A stretch of DNA of 64,000 bases from an uncultured Burkholderiales bacterium. Lineage in GTDB: Bacteria > Pseudomonadota > Gammaproteobacteria > Burkholderiales > Burkholderiaceae_C. The stretch lies in contig CAIQHG010000037.1 in assembly GCA_903871545.1 (NCBI GenBank), positions 1-64,000 of the forward strand. Direction: 5' to 3'. Position numbers and translations under genes: made by a program. This document shows positions 52,377-61,412 of the stretch, piece after piece (the first letter of the stretch is position 1; each line of letters opens with the position of its first letter). The notes under the pieces are model-generated. The model did no database searches, was not told where the DNA came from, and saw only the letters and a program-made list of their open reading frames with translations.

Positions 52377-53183
52377 ATGCGATGCTATTCCTTGGCCTAT
52401 TTGACTGCGAGTAACTCCACAATCCCAGAGTTTATACAGATAGCTTCGCAGGTTGGTTACGCATTTGTTGGTCTGCGTCTAAGACCCAATTCGCCGGGTG
52501 CTCCGTTTCAAAATTATGTTGACGACGTAGCTATTCAAAATGAGACAAAAAAGCGGCTTGATGACACTGGTGTCAAGGTATTTGATATCGAAATCATTCG
52601 GATTGGCGAACAATTTAATTTGAGTGACTACGTTAAATTACTTGAAGCCGGTGCTAAATTAAAAGCCAAAGCTGTTTTGGTGGCTGCTGATGATACAGAT
52701 GAAAATCGACTCGCAGACAATTATGCTCGCCTGTGTGAATTCATAATGCCTTATGGATTGACGGGAAATATTGAGTTTATGCCTTGGACAGCAGTAAATA
52801 ATGCAAAAGCTGCCCTGAAATTAGTTGCTGCTGCGGGCAGCCCCAAAAATGCAGGCATCTTAATAGATGCTTTGCACTTCGCACGATCGGCAAGTTCTAT
52901 TCAAGACATAAATGCCGTACCAGCTGAGTTTCTCCATTACGCTCAAATTTGTGATGGCGCGTCAGGGTTGCATTTTACAAATGAACAAATGATTCATGAT
53001 GCAAGGCAGGAGAGATTACTTCCGGGTGAGGGAAGTATTGATCTTGCTAATCTCTTCGCTTCTTTACCCGAAGAATTGCCAATCAGTGTTGAGATTCCTA
53101 ATTTTAAAAGAGCAAAGGCTATGGGCGAAAAAGAATGGGCCAAATGTTCATTAGAAAGATCGCGCCAGATTCTTGAGCTCTAG
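52377..53183 (+). CDS. TIM-barrel sugar-isomerase/epimerase-like protein
   Basis: The 268-residue protein has the xylose-isomerase-like barrel: IQIASQVGYAFVGLRL at the N-terminus, the metal Glu in NIEFMPWTAVNNAKA, the Asp/His in ILIDALHFARS and ISVEIPNF near the end. The family contains 3-dehydroshikimate dehydratase as well as sugar isomerases. The shikimate-dehydrogenase-like neighbour makes a dehydratase-like role attractive but unproven. The start is 14 bases after the flavoprotein stop. Confidence 0.78.
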   Translation: MRCYSLAYLTASNSTIPEFIQIASQVGYAFVGLRLRPNSPGAPFQNYVDDVAIQNETKKRLDDTGVKVFDIEIIRIGEQFNLSDYVKLLEAGAKLKAKAVLVAADDTDENRLADNYARLCEFIMPYGLTGNIEFMPWTAVNNAKAALKLVAAAGSPKNAGILIDALHFARSASSIQDINAVPAEFLHYAQICDGASGLHFTNEQMIHDARQERLLPGEGSIDLANLFASLPEELPISVEIPNFKRAKAMGEKEWAKCSLERSRQILEL

Positions 53184-53432
53184 TAAATTGATAAGTTATG
53201 CCGCTTGTAAGATACATGTGGACTTAATTCGTCCCAAGGGCCTAACAACTTGCGCTCATCTTGTAAGAACAATCCAGCAGATAGAAGAACACTTACATCG
53301 GCTATATTTTGGATGTATGCATGCTCTTTTAATGGGTATAGAAAATCGATATTTTTATACACGTTAGCATCCATCTATATAGAAAAGAGCGTTTTTTAAC
53401 TTACTTGTTACCGACATGGTAATGCACTTGCA

Positions 53433-53826
53433 TTGACAAGACAAGGCGATTGCATTGCAATAGGCGCTGTACGTCCCTTTAATCGGAGCGCACTATGGCC
53501 TGCCACCCTTGAAGTTAAATCCACCCTGACAGACCGCTACCAGACCACGGTGGCGCAAACAGTTTGCCGAGCCTTGAAGCTTGGCAAGCGCGACGAGATT
53601 CAATACACGATCCGTCCCGGCGGCGAAGTCGTGCTCTCCCGCGTGGAAATTACCGAGGAAGACAATCCGGTGCTTGGGCAGTTCTTGGACTTTTCTGTCC
53701 AAAGATATTGCCAACCATCCAGAACGGCTCCAGACCGTTGACGCGAGCCTCGTGCAACGAATTCATTCATTGGTCGGTGGCACCGAAGTCGATCTCGCTG
53801 CCGCCTTATCGGCAGACGATGAATGA
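53433..53826 (+). pseudogene. prlF: PrlF-type antitoxin, frameshifted, toxin missing
   Basis: The frame LEVKSTLTDRYQTTV, then RALKLGKRDEIQYTIRPGGEVVLSR and DNPVLGQFLDF, continues after one extra T in the TTTT at 53691-53694 as LSKDIANHPERLQTVDASLVQRIHSLVGG, and ends LAAALSADDE. This matches PrlF (SohA) antitoxins end to end. The presumed start (ATG at 53495) is also out of frame by one base. The YhaV toxin that normally overlaps the end is absent after the first few codons. Base composition is G+C-rich, so it is a foreign scrap. Confidence 0.8.
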
Positions 53827-53890
53827 GCAGGGGTCAATCGGCAAACTATCAACCGAACTACTGCGACCTGGATGAATTTTTAAAAGCAAA

Positions 53891-54862
53891 TTAATCCGCT
53901 GAGATGTGTGCATCTGTGATGGTTTTTTTCCAGCGCGCTGAATCACTAGCGACCAACTGTGCTAATTGCTCGGGCGTACTAAGTTGTATGCGAAGTCCTT
54001 GGGCTGCAAGTTGCTCCTGAACATCAGGCATCGCCAGGACACCAGCAATATCCTTAGATAACTTAGCTACAACTTCAGGAGACGTTTTAGCGGGTGCAAA
54101 CATCGCATACCACGCGTCCACTGTGTCCATAACGTCCACCCCCTGCTCCTTAAACGTCGCCACATTAGGCAATATCGACTCCCTTTGAGCACCGGTCACC
54201 GCAAGCATTTTTAATTTACCAGCCCTCACGTACGGTAGCGTTGAGTGCACGCTTGCAAACATCACTTGAACCTGCCCAGCCAATAAATCCGTTGTAGCCC
54301 CGCTTATACCTTTATAGGGGACGTGCAGCATATCCAGTCCAAATTGGAGCTTAAATAACTCCATCGCTAAGTGGTGAGGGGTTCCGTTTCCGGGGGAACC
54401 AAAGTTGTATTGTCCAGGGCGGGATTTAATCAACTGAATGAGTGACTTCAGATCGGTTGCGGGTACTTGGGGATGGGTCACAATCGAAAAATTGGCAACC
54501 GCCATCTTCATCACTGGTGTAAAGTCAGTGACTGGATCAAAGGGTGGCTTCTTGTATAAATTAGGTGCCATCGTGATAGCGTTGATCGCCATCAAAAGGG
54601 TGTAACCATCGGGAGCGGCCTTGGCGACGTAGTCGGCCCCTATGTTTCCACTCGCCCCCGGTTTGTTGTCTACAACAACAGCCTGCTTCCAGCGCTCAGC
54701 CAATTTGGGCTGAATAATTCGAGCCACGATATCGCTTCCAGAGCCTGCGGTAAAGGGGACTACGATACTAACCAAGCGGTCTGGATACGCTCCACCGGCG
54801 AGTGCACTAGACACCGCCAATTGGATTGGCAATAGGAATAAGAGTTTAATTACAAGTTTCAT
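53891..54862 (-). CDS. Bug/TctC-family periplasmic solute receptor
   Basis: The 323-residue precursor has a signal peptide (to ALAG), then YPDRLVSIVVPFTAGSGSDIVAR and DNKPGASGNIGADYVAKAAPDGYTLL (quoted in parts) and HVPYKGISGATTDLLAGQVQ. It is 136 bases downstream of an ACMSD-like amidohydrolase gene on the same strand, with the metal-site oddity noted there. It may supply that pathway. No TctA/TctB gene is nearby. Confidence 0.9.
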   Translation of the reverse strand: MKLVIKLLFLLPIQLAVSSALAGGAYPDRLVSIVVPFTAGSGSDIVARIIQPKLAERWKQAVVVDNKPGASGNIGADYVAKAAPDGYTLLMAINAITMAPNLYKKPPFDPVTDFTPVMKMAVANFSIVTHPQVPATDLKSLIQLIKSRPGQYNFGSPGNGTPHHLAMELFKLQFGLDMLHVPYKGISGATTDLLAGQVQVMFASVHSTLPYVRAGKLKMLAVTGAQRESILPNVATFKEQGVDVMDTVDAWYAMFAPAKTSPEVVAKLSKDIAGVLAMPDVQEQLAAQGLRIQLSTPEQLAQLVASDSARWKKTITDAHISAD

Positions 54863-54998
54863 TGAATGGCTCTCTTACACATGTTCTTTCCAAGTAGATT
54901 AATTGACATACTCAGCTCCTTAAATATTCCCTCCTGAAACCCCAGGTTTTACGGCAAGAGTAATAAGTTTTTTAAAATCATCACGTTAACGCCTAGGG

Positions 54999-56036
54999 TT
55001 ATTCGCCGCTAAGTTTTGATTCATCCCACCCTAGTAACTTGAATGCATTACCAAAATAAATGCGTCTTGCATCTTCAGCGGGCAAATTAAGCGTATCAAT
55101 GGAGCGAATGCCCTCCCTAATGAACATGGGACCCTCCTCTGGATCAAAGGGACAGTCACTTGCAAATACAACATGCTCAGAGCCAAAGAAATCAAGTCCG
55201 CATTGAAGGGCTGAGGACGACCCGCCTAAAACCGTATCGCCGTAGAACATTTTGAAATACTCGATCGGTTTTTTCTGAAGGTTTTTGAGCACTGACGACT
55301 CACTGTTGTCCGCGCTTCTAGAGCCCAGTTGAGCCCAAAGTGTTTCTGCTCTTCCAGAGAAATAGGGAAGCATCCCCCCGCAGTGGTGAGTGATGAGCTT
55401 AAGCTGGGGTAAGCGATCAAAAAAAGCCGAGAACACCATGCGAGACATCGCCACACTGGTCTCAAAAGGCCAGCCCAGTACTTGCCATATTTCATACTTA
55501 GAACGATCCTCGGTTTCGTAGTCCGGTTTACTACCTGGTCGAGTAGGGTGCATCCAAACGGGGAGATGATGATGGTTTGTGACTCGCTCAAAAATAGGGA
55601 AAATATCCTCGTGGTCTAAAGGTTTGCCGCTTGCGTGGGTGAGCACCTGTACGCCCCTTGCCCCAAGGTGATCTATGGCGTAGTCCATCTCCGCTAAAGC
55701 TGCTGGTGGGTTATTCATGGGCAAGGAGGCCACAAATGCCGGAAACTGTTGGGGCCATTGCTTACAAATTTCTGCCATCCCAATATTTGCAACACGTGCA
55801 AAATTTGGAGACTCCTCAGGCCCGCCCAGCATCTCTGGTGAGGGAACAGCCAAAGAGATGACCTGTTGTACTTCAGGCCATGATTTGAGCATTTCTACCC
55901 TGGCAGGCATGTCCCACAGCATCCGCAGGTTGCTCATTCGCTTAACCATACCGGGCTCGCGCCCATATTTTTTAACAAGATCCATGTATGCAGGGGGCAT
56001 CACATGGTTGTAGATATCAATCTTCGGAGTATTCAA
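54999..56036 (-). CDS. ACMSD-like amidohydrolase, first metal His replaced
   Basis: The start is TTG with AGGAA seven bases upstream. The 345-residue TIM-barrel protein resembles the ACMSD/resorcylate-decarboxylase group: WMHPTRPG, THHCGGMLPYFSGR and ASDCPFDPEEGP with the late Asp. At the usual HxH the sequence is DIYNHVMPP, so the first His is Tyr (Y-N-H). The family decarboxylates or hydrolyses ring acids with zinc. The change could weaken or alter metal binding. It is upstream of a Bug gene in the same direction. Confidence 0.82.
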   Translation of the reverse strand: MNTPKIDIYNHVMPPAYMDLVKKYGREPGMVKRMSNLRMLWDMPARVEMLKSWPEVQQVISLAVPSPEMLGGPEESPNFARVANIGMAEICKQWPQQFPAFVASLPMNNPPAALAEMDYAIDHLGARGVQVLTHASGKPLDHEDIFPIFERVTNHHHLPVWMHPTRPGSKPDYETEDRSKYEIWQVLGWPFETSVAMSRMVFSAFFDRLPQLKLITHHCGGMLPYFSGRAETLWAQLGSRSADNSESSVLKNLQKKPIEYFKMFYGDTVLGGSSSALQCGLDFFGSEHVVFASDCPFDPEEGPMFIREGIRSIDTLNLPAEDARRIYFGNAFKLLGWDESKLSGE

Positions 56037-56392
56037 TGCAAATTCCTAAATGGGGAGACAAAACTAACTAACGATTAGCAGCCGCTCAAAGTTGGCAAGG
56101 AAGAATCAAACAGGGAGCTTTCAGGTAAATTTCAAGGAGCCTTCAAGGAGCTTTCAAGGGGCTTTCAAGAAGCCCAATCGGAACTCTTTTTGGGAGAGCG
56201 TAATGTTGTCATGAAACGCCTTCACGAAACACCACGACTTACCCTAACCACTTGCTTGGCTCAAGCTCTAAATCTACAAACTCTATTCAATCTAATGATC
56301 GATTTACGATAGCCTATCAAGCCTTAGATTGACTGGTTTAGTTAGATTTTTTAAAATTTTACTAAACAAGTGCTATTAAAGACTTTGCTAAA
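56037..56392. other. Intergenic stretch with an 11-bp repeat array
   Basis: No gene was found. A four-unit repeat is at 56131-56174. The rest (56175-56392) holds no structure that I could recognise. Confidence 0.55.
56131..56174 (+). repeat. Four-unit 11-bp tandem repeat
   Basis: Four units, TTCAAGGAGCC, TTCAAGGAGCT, TTCAAGGGGCT and TTCAAGAAGCC, follow without gaps. The period of 11 is near one helical turn. It lies 95 bases upstream of the ACMSD-like gene start, so it could be regulatory. Confidence 0.85.
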
Positions 56393-57358
56393 CTACTCAA
56401 GAGAAATATTTAAACTCTTTATTGTTGCAGAGTACCTTTTTATATCCTGTTCAGTGGCCTTGATCACATCACTGGCAGTACCAATCCATGGCTCAAGCCC
56501 AAAAACTAAAAGCTTCTCGCGAACTTCCGTATCAGATAGTGCCTTCATAATACTTTGATTGATCTTCTCGGTTGTTAACTTTGGCGTACCTTTAGGACCA
56601 AATACAGCCACCCATGTTCTGAGCTCAAAACCGGGAATATTACTTGCCTCCGAAACCGTAGGAACGTCCTGATACCCTTGCATACGTTCTGCGCCAGCGT
56701 AGGCCAGGAATCTAACTTTTTTAGATTGATAGAGTGAACTTACAGTAGCTGCAGTACCGAATGCCCAGTCAACTTCCCCCGTAGATACTGCCGTATAAAG
56801 CATTGGCATTTCTTTAAAAGGAACATGAGTCATTTGGGTGCGCGTTGCACCCTCAAGCATTGCAGCACCTAAGTGCCCAACGCTTCCAATTCCCCAACTA
56901 CCATATGTCAAACGACTATTTTTCTCTTTTGCAGCATTTATTAAATCATTTAATGTTTTGTAGGGTGAGTTCATGCCCACAACCACAAAAAACTTGGTTG
57001 TATACAGTGTTGATAAAGGATCAAAATCAGCAATAGGATCGAATGGCATTTGCTTATAAAGCAATGGCTGCAAAGCAATGTGTGTGGTATCAAGTATTGC
57101 AAATGCATATCCATCCGGGGAGGCACGTTTGATATCAGTTTCTGCAAGCCAACCATTTGCTCCAGGCTTATTGTCGAGCATGACTTGGTGCCCCCACTCT
57201 TTTGCAAGTTTATCCCCGACTATGCGCATCACCATATCAGGGCCACTGCCAGCAGAAAAAGGAACTACAACTCGAACAGTTTTTGTCGGAAAATTTTGTG
57301 CCCACCCCAAAATAGGTAATGTAATTAAAACTAAAAATTTTAAAATTAACTTATTCAT
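56393..57358 (-). CDS. Bug/TctC-family periplasmic solute receptor
   Basis: The ATG at 57358 (MNKLILKFLVLITLP, a signal peptide to GWAQ) is preferred; the frame is open to 57457 but the extension has no export signal. The 321-residue protein has FPTKTVRVVVPFSAGSGPDMVM, DNKPGANGWLAE and THVPFKEMPMLYTAVSTGEVD. The usual PYKG is PFKE here, a divergence in the ligand loop. It faces the flavin monooxygenase gene across 179 bases. Confidence 0.88.
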   Translation of the reverse strand: MNKLILKFLVLITLPILGWAQNFPTKTVRVVVPFSAGSGPDMVMRIVGDKLAKEWGHQVMLDNKPGANGWLAETDIKRASPDGYAFAILDTTHIALQPLLYKQMPFDPIADFDPLSTLYTTKFFVVVGMNSPYKTLNDLINAAKEKNSRLTYGSWGIGSVGHLGAAMLEGATRTQMTHVPFKEMPMLYTAVSTGEVDWAFGTAATVSSLYQSKKVRFLAYAGAERMQGYQDVPTVSEASNIPGFELRTWVAVFGPKGTPKLTTEKINQSIMKALSDTEVREKLLVFGLEPWIGTASDVIKATEQDIKRYSATIKSLNISLE

Positions 57359-57537
57359 AGATCTTACTTTCTCGTTTTTTGTGGGTGCAGACAAGGTATT
57401 TCGATTAAATGCAAATGTTAAACTCAGCCCGTAAACTAATGTTTTAGAAATATACACAACTATTTTTTTTAATAGATATTTATTCGCTCGTATATCAATT
57501 AATCTAATAATTTAACCTATATTTAAGGTCTCATGAC

Positions 57538-59223
57538 ATGATAGAAACCCCAGTACTCATCGTAGGTGGCGGCCCAAGCGGACTCATGCTTGCAAATGAA
57601 TTAGGAGTCCGTGGTGTAGCGGCATTACTCGTAGATGCTAAGCCCTCGACTGCGTTTAATCCTCAAGCAAACGCTACTCAAGCTAGAACGATGGAGCATT
57701 TTCGTCGACTCGGATTTGCAAATGAAATTAGGCAGTTGGGGCTTCCACCAGACCATCCCACGGATATTGCGTATTTAACTAGATTGAGCAAATATGAGCT
57801 CGCTCGGTTGTCACTGCCAACTTCTGCTGAAGCTGCTCTGAGTGTGCAAAATATGAGTGGTTCATGGAGTGCGGCAGAATTGCCTCACCGTATTTCACAG
57901 AAATACGTTGAGCCCGTTCTTCTAAAACATGCTGAAAAATGGAAATCAAATGAAATTCGCTTTGCCTGGAAATTAAATCGCTACGAGCGCTTTGCAGATC
58001 ATATAAAAGCATGGATTCAACCGATAGATAATTCGCAAGATGAAATACCCGTAAAAACCTTGTATTTGATAGGGGCAGATGGGGCAAGAAGCCAAATCAG
58101 ACAAAGTCTTGGGATCTCATTTGTCGGTGCTACAGGAGTCAAACGCGGTTTTATGGGCGGGCAGATGTTTGCTGTGTATTTCAAATCGCCAACTCTTTAC
58201 TCAAAAATACCGCATCCTAGGTGCTGGATGTACGTGACTGTAAATGCACAAAGAAGGTCTTTACTGCTCTCGGTTAATGGCTCAGATGAATTTGCCTTCC
58301 ACGCGGCAATACATGAGGACGAGTCGGCTGATAATTGGACAAAAGAGGATGCATATTTTGTTTTATCTCAAGCATTAGGTTGTGAAGTTCATGCTGAAAT
58401 TTTGTCCCACCTAACCTGGACTGCAGGACACTCGCTTTATACGGAGAAAATGTCAGATGACCGTATTTTTATAATGGGCGATGCTGCACATTTGTTCACT
58501 CCGACAGGAGGATTAGGTTACAACACAGCTGTAGAGGATGCGGTCAATTTAGGTTGGAAACTTGCCAGTGTTATTAAAGGCTCAGGCGCACCCGGTTTAT
58601 TGGAAACCTACAGCATGGAGCGAGCTTTAATTGCCAAACGAAATACAACTTACGCCAAACGTTTTGCTGATTCAGTGGGTTTATTTGAAATCAGTGAGGA
58701 CTTTGAACTTGACACAGAAAAGGGACGTTCTGATCGAAAATTGGCAAGTGATCACTTTAATGCTCATGTTCGCATGGAGTTTAATATTCCTGGCGTTACC
58801 TTTGGTGGGCGATACGATTACTCTCCAATCATCTTCAAAGAGGATGTAGATCCTCCTGTGGATGAACCCAATAAATACAAACCGTTTGCAGGGCCAGGTG
58901 GGCGTCCACCTCATTTTTGGCTGGGAGACAAGCTATCGCTTTATGACACCTTTGGTAAAGACTGGACTCTACTTTGTACAGGCCCAGTCGTGCAAAAGCA
59001 TGGTGGATTTATTGAGGCAGCGACTAAATATAAAATCGATTTAAAAATTGTTCATCACGCACAGCCTGAATTAGAAAAACTTTACGATGCCCCTCTAATC
59101 TTGATAAGACCAGATCAAATAATTGCGTGGAGGGGGCAGAATGATCAAAATGCATTTGAAGTAATAAATAGAGTTCTTGGTTGGAGGGTTGACCTTGCAT
59201 CTTCTAGCTTCTCTTATTTATGA
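57538..59223 (+). CDS. Class A flavin monooxygenase (aromatic hydroxylase type)
   Basis: The 561-residue protein has the FAD loop LIVGGGPSGLMLANELG at the N-terminus, the NAD(P)H/FAD DG motif LIGADGARSQIRQSLG (about residue 180) and the GD motif FIMGDAAHLFTPTGGLGYNTAVEDAVNLGWKLA (about residue 320, quoted in part). The length and a thioredoxin-like C-terminal part fit phenol hydroxylase/MhpA-like enzymes. It hydroxylates an aromatic ring with NAD(P)H and oxygen. A Bug gene is divergent. Its end overlaps a regulator fragment. Confidence 0.9.
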   Translation: MIETPVLIVGGGPSGLMLANELGVRGVAALLVDAKPSTAFNPQANATQARTMEHFRRLGFANEIRQLGLPPDHPTDIAYLTRLSKYELARLSLPTSAEAALSVQNMSGSWSAAELPHRISQKYVEPVLLKHAEKWKSNEIRFAWKLNRYERFADHIKAWIQPIDNSQDEIPVKTLYLIGADGARSQIRQSLGISFVGATGVKRGFMGGQMFAVYFKSPTLYSKIPHPRCWMYVTVNAQRRSLLLSVNGSDEFAFHAAIHEDESADNWTKEDAYFVLSQALGCEVHAEILSHLTWTAGHSLYTEKMSDDRIFIMGDAAHLFTPTGGLGYNTAVEDAVNLGWKLASVIKGSGAPGLLETYSMERALIAKRNTTYAKRFADSVGLFEISEDFELDTEKGRSDRKLASDHFNAHVRMEFNIPGVTFGGRYDYSPIIFKEDVDPPVDEPNKYKPFAGPGGRPPHFWLGDKLSLYDTFGKDWTLLCTGPVVQKHGGFIEAATKYKIDLKIVHHAQPELEKLYDAPLILIRPDQIIAWRGQNDQNAFEVINRVLGWRVDLASSSFSYL

Positions 59224-59521
59224 TGTGATTAAACGTCAACACGAGCATATTGCGATACGAACACTATCTAAATCGAATGTAAACGATCTCCGCCTAGAGA
59301 GCATCAAAACGAGAGTTAAAGCGTTGGAGTTAATGCGCGCAGGTAAAGCAAAGGAAGTAGAGAAATTTTGGTTACAGCATTTACTTAAAATGCAAAGCTT
59401 GATACTCAGTGCATATGAGGGAGCTCAAACAATTGATGTATTGAATAATTTAAGTTCAGGACTAAAGCCTGTTAAGAATGTAAGGAAGCAAAGTGCATCC
59501 ACGTTTGAGACCGATTCCTAG
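59177..59521 (+). pseudogene. GntR-type regulator, FCD-domain C-terminal fragment
   Basis: The frame of 114 codons overlaps the monooxygenase end. The residues LLASLIYDVIKRQHEH, then RVKALELMRAGKAKEVEKFWLQHL resemble the end of FCD-type effector domains (ends in ..AI..GD...A...M..HL). The N-terminal helix-turn-helix is missing and the overlap region has no ribosome site of note. It may be a remnant joined to the monooxygenase end by a rearrangement, or still expressed as a fragment. Confidence 0.45.
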
Positions 59522-59615
59522 TAATTCCTAGTTCGTGAGAATGTTTTTTTTAAACATCAATTTTTTTTCATCTATATTTAACTTTATCTGATGCCTGCGT
59601 GTCTGGTGATTTGAA

Positions 59616-60404
59616 TCAATAAGTTGCGCGACCTCCCGAAAGGTCGAAAACAGCGCCGGTTGCAAAGCTGCAATCCGCAGAACACAGCCACATGACCTGT
59701 GCAGCAACTTCCTCGCTCAACAAGAATCGACCCATGGGAATGCGGGCCAAGATGGACTGCATGCGCTCTTGGGTAATTTCCAGAGACATGTCCGTCATGA
59801 CTGCGGCTGGTGTGATGGCGTTGACCAAAATTCCGCTGTCCGCCAACTCTTTACCCAATGTTTTAGTCAGAGCAATCAACCCTGCCTTGGAAGCGGCGTA
59901 TGCCGACGCCTGTGGCATGCCTTCCTTGCCCTGAATGGATGCCACGTTAACGATGCGTGCGCGCCACGGACCGGACGCATTTTTCATCAGCCATGGCACC
60001 AGCACACGGATGCAGATGAAGGCGCCGACAAGGTTGACGTCAAGCACGCGCCTGAATTGCTCGGCGGTGTGTTCCCATGTATCAACGACCGGCCCCAAAA
60101 TTCCCGCATTGTTGACCAACGTGTCGATGTGACCAAATTTTGAGACGGTTTCTTTTGCGGCAGCTACAACAGCGGCTTCATCTGTAATATCCACTTTATG
60201 CAGGCTTATGCGCTCAGGCGGGTACGCAAGCGCACCAGCCGCTTGGGTCAAGTCTGCACGAGCGTCCCACACCGCGACCGATGCACCAGCATCCATTAGG
60301 CATTTTGTAATGGCTTGACCCAGGCCGCCCATGCCTCCGCTAACCACTGCGACCCGCCCACTGAAGTCGTAGCGGGCGCCTGCGAGGGATGCCTGGCGGA
60401 TCAT
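59616..60404 (-). CDS. Short-chain dehydrogenase/reductase (SDR)
   Basis: The 262-residue protein has SGGMGGLGQAI for the cofactor loop, NNAGI, the catalytic Ser in VASIQGKEG, and YAASKAGLIALT for Tyr and Lys. It is G+C-rich, unlike the genes left of it. Its ATG overlaps the stop of the NMT1-type receptor gene by four bases, so it is co-translated with an import system and may act on the imported compound. Confidence 0.9.
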   Translation of the reverse strand: MIRQASLAGARYDFSGRVAVVSGGMGGLGQAITKCLMDAGASVAVWDARADLTQAAGALAYPPERISLHKVDITDEAAVVAAAKETVSKFGHIDTLVNNAGILGPVVDTWEHTAEQFRRVLDVNLVGAFICIRVLVPWLMKNASGPWRARIVNVASIQGKEGMPQASAYAASKAGLIALTKTLGKELADSGILVNAITPAAVMTDMSLEITQERMQSILARIPMGRFLLSEEVAAQVMWLCSADCSFATGAVFDLSGGRATY

Positions 60405-61375
60405 TTCGTCAGAGCAAGCTGGTTGGTGTAGAAGTCAACTGGATTCATGACAGTCTTCAATTCTTGGAACTCACGTGCCATGCGCAACGTGCCTTCCCAG
60501 TCGGCCGGATTCATCCAGCCAATGGGTTGACTGGCGCCTCCGTTAGCACGGACCAGAGTGAGACCTGCCTTGAGTTGTTGCATCGCTAGCGCCTTGTCCA
60601 TGTCGGGTTTGATTTTGGCCAATGCCGCAATCGCTTCATCTGGATTTTTCTCGGTGTAAGCGATAGCTTTTTGTGTGGCGCGAATGAAGCCCTGCACTAA
60701 CTTTGGATTTTTCTCCAAAGTTTCTTTGTGCACGTGGATGACCAAACCCAGAGTGTTTGCTCCAACGTCGGCATAGGGGATGTTGTAAACGCTCAGTCCG
60801 CGCTGCGCCAATATCAGCGACTGGTTCTCCAGACCGCCGAGCATGGCATCCACACGCTTTTCCAACATCGCGACTAGCTTGCCCGCACCATCTACCCGCA
60901 CGAACTTTATGCTTTCGCCATTAAGTTTGTTGACCTGCACGATGGCCGGAAAGATAGTTAGCCCTGCTTCCCCTGTGGTGGCAGCAATCGTCTTTCCCTC
61001 AATGTCTTTGATCGACTTGATGTTTGCGTCGGTACGGGCGATGATGGCAAATGGAGACTTGTTCATAATGCCCATGACGGCAACAATGGGGGCGCCTTGC
61101 GAAGCTCCGTTGATGACGCTGGCACCGTCAGACAAGCCGAACGTATCAGATTTGGCGCCTACGATCTGGACAGCACGGCCCGATCCTTGTCCCTCGCCAA
61201 TCTCTAGTGCAATCCCCTCATCTTTGTAAAAACCCTTTTCAACCCCAAGCGGAAAGAAAGAATGAAAGCCATAGTAAAGCCAGTTAAGCCTCAATGAGGC
61301 CTTCTCCTGGGCAAATGAAGTGGTCGCGCAAAGGATGGCCAGCGCAAGAGTGCATATTTTTAAAAGCCTACTCAT
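60401..61375 (-). CDS. ABC transporter receptor, NMT1/THI5-like
   Basis: The ATG at 61375 has AAGGAGAC upstream and opens a signal peptide (to SFAQ). The frame open to 61459 has no leader. The 324-residue protein reads LRLNWLYYGFHSFFPLGVEKG, FYKDEGIALEIGEGQG, SDGASVINGASQGAPIVAVMGI and VDGAGKLVAMLEKRVDAMLGG (quoted in parts), the NMT1/THI5 pattern used for pyrimidine-like, nitrate and sulfonate ligands. It pairs with the permease upstream and the ATPase at 63148-63951. Confidence 0.88.
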   Translation of the reverse strand: MSRLLKICTLALAILCATTSFAQEKASLRLNWLYYGFHSFFPLGVEKGFYKDEGIALEIGEGQGSGRAVQIVGAKSDTFGLSDGASVINGASQGAPIVAVMGIMNKSPFAIIARTDANIKSIKDIEGKTIAATTGEAGLTIFPAIVQVNKLNGESIKFVRVDGAGKLVAMLEKRVDAMLGGLENQSLILAQRGLSVYNIPYADVGANTLGLVIHVHKETLEKNPKLVQGFIRATQKAIAYTEKNPDEAIAALAKIKPDMDKALAMQQLKAGLTLVRANGGASQPIGWMNPADWEGTLRMAREFQELKTVMNPVDFYTNQLALTK

Positions 61376-61412
61376 TTTTGTCTCCTTAGGGTTAGTGAAG
61401 ATGAAGTCAGTC

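Noticed and set aside
53173-53374. Open frames of about 64 codons on both strands
   Set aside because: They overlap each other with no ribosome site or family pattern.
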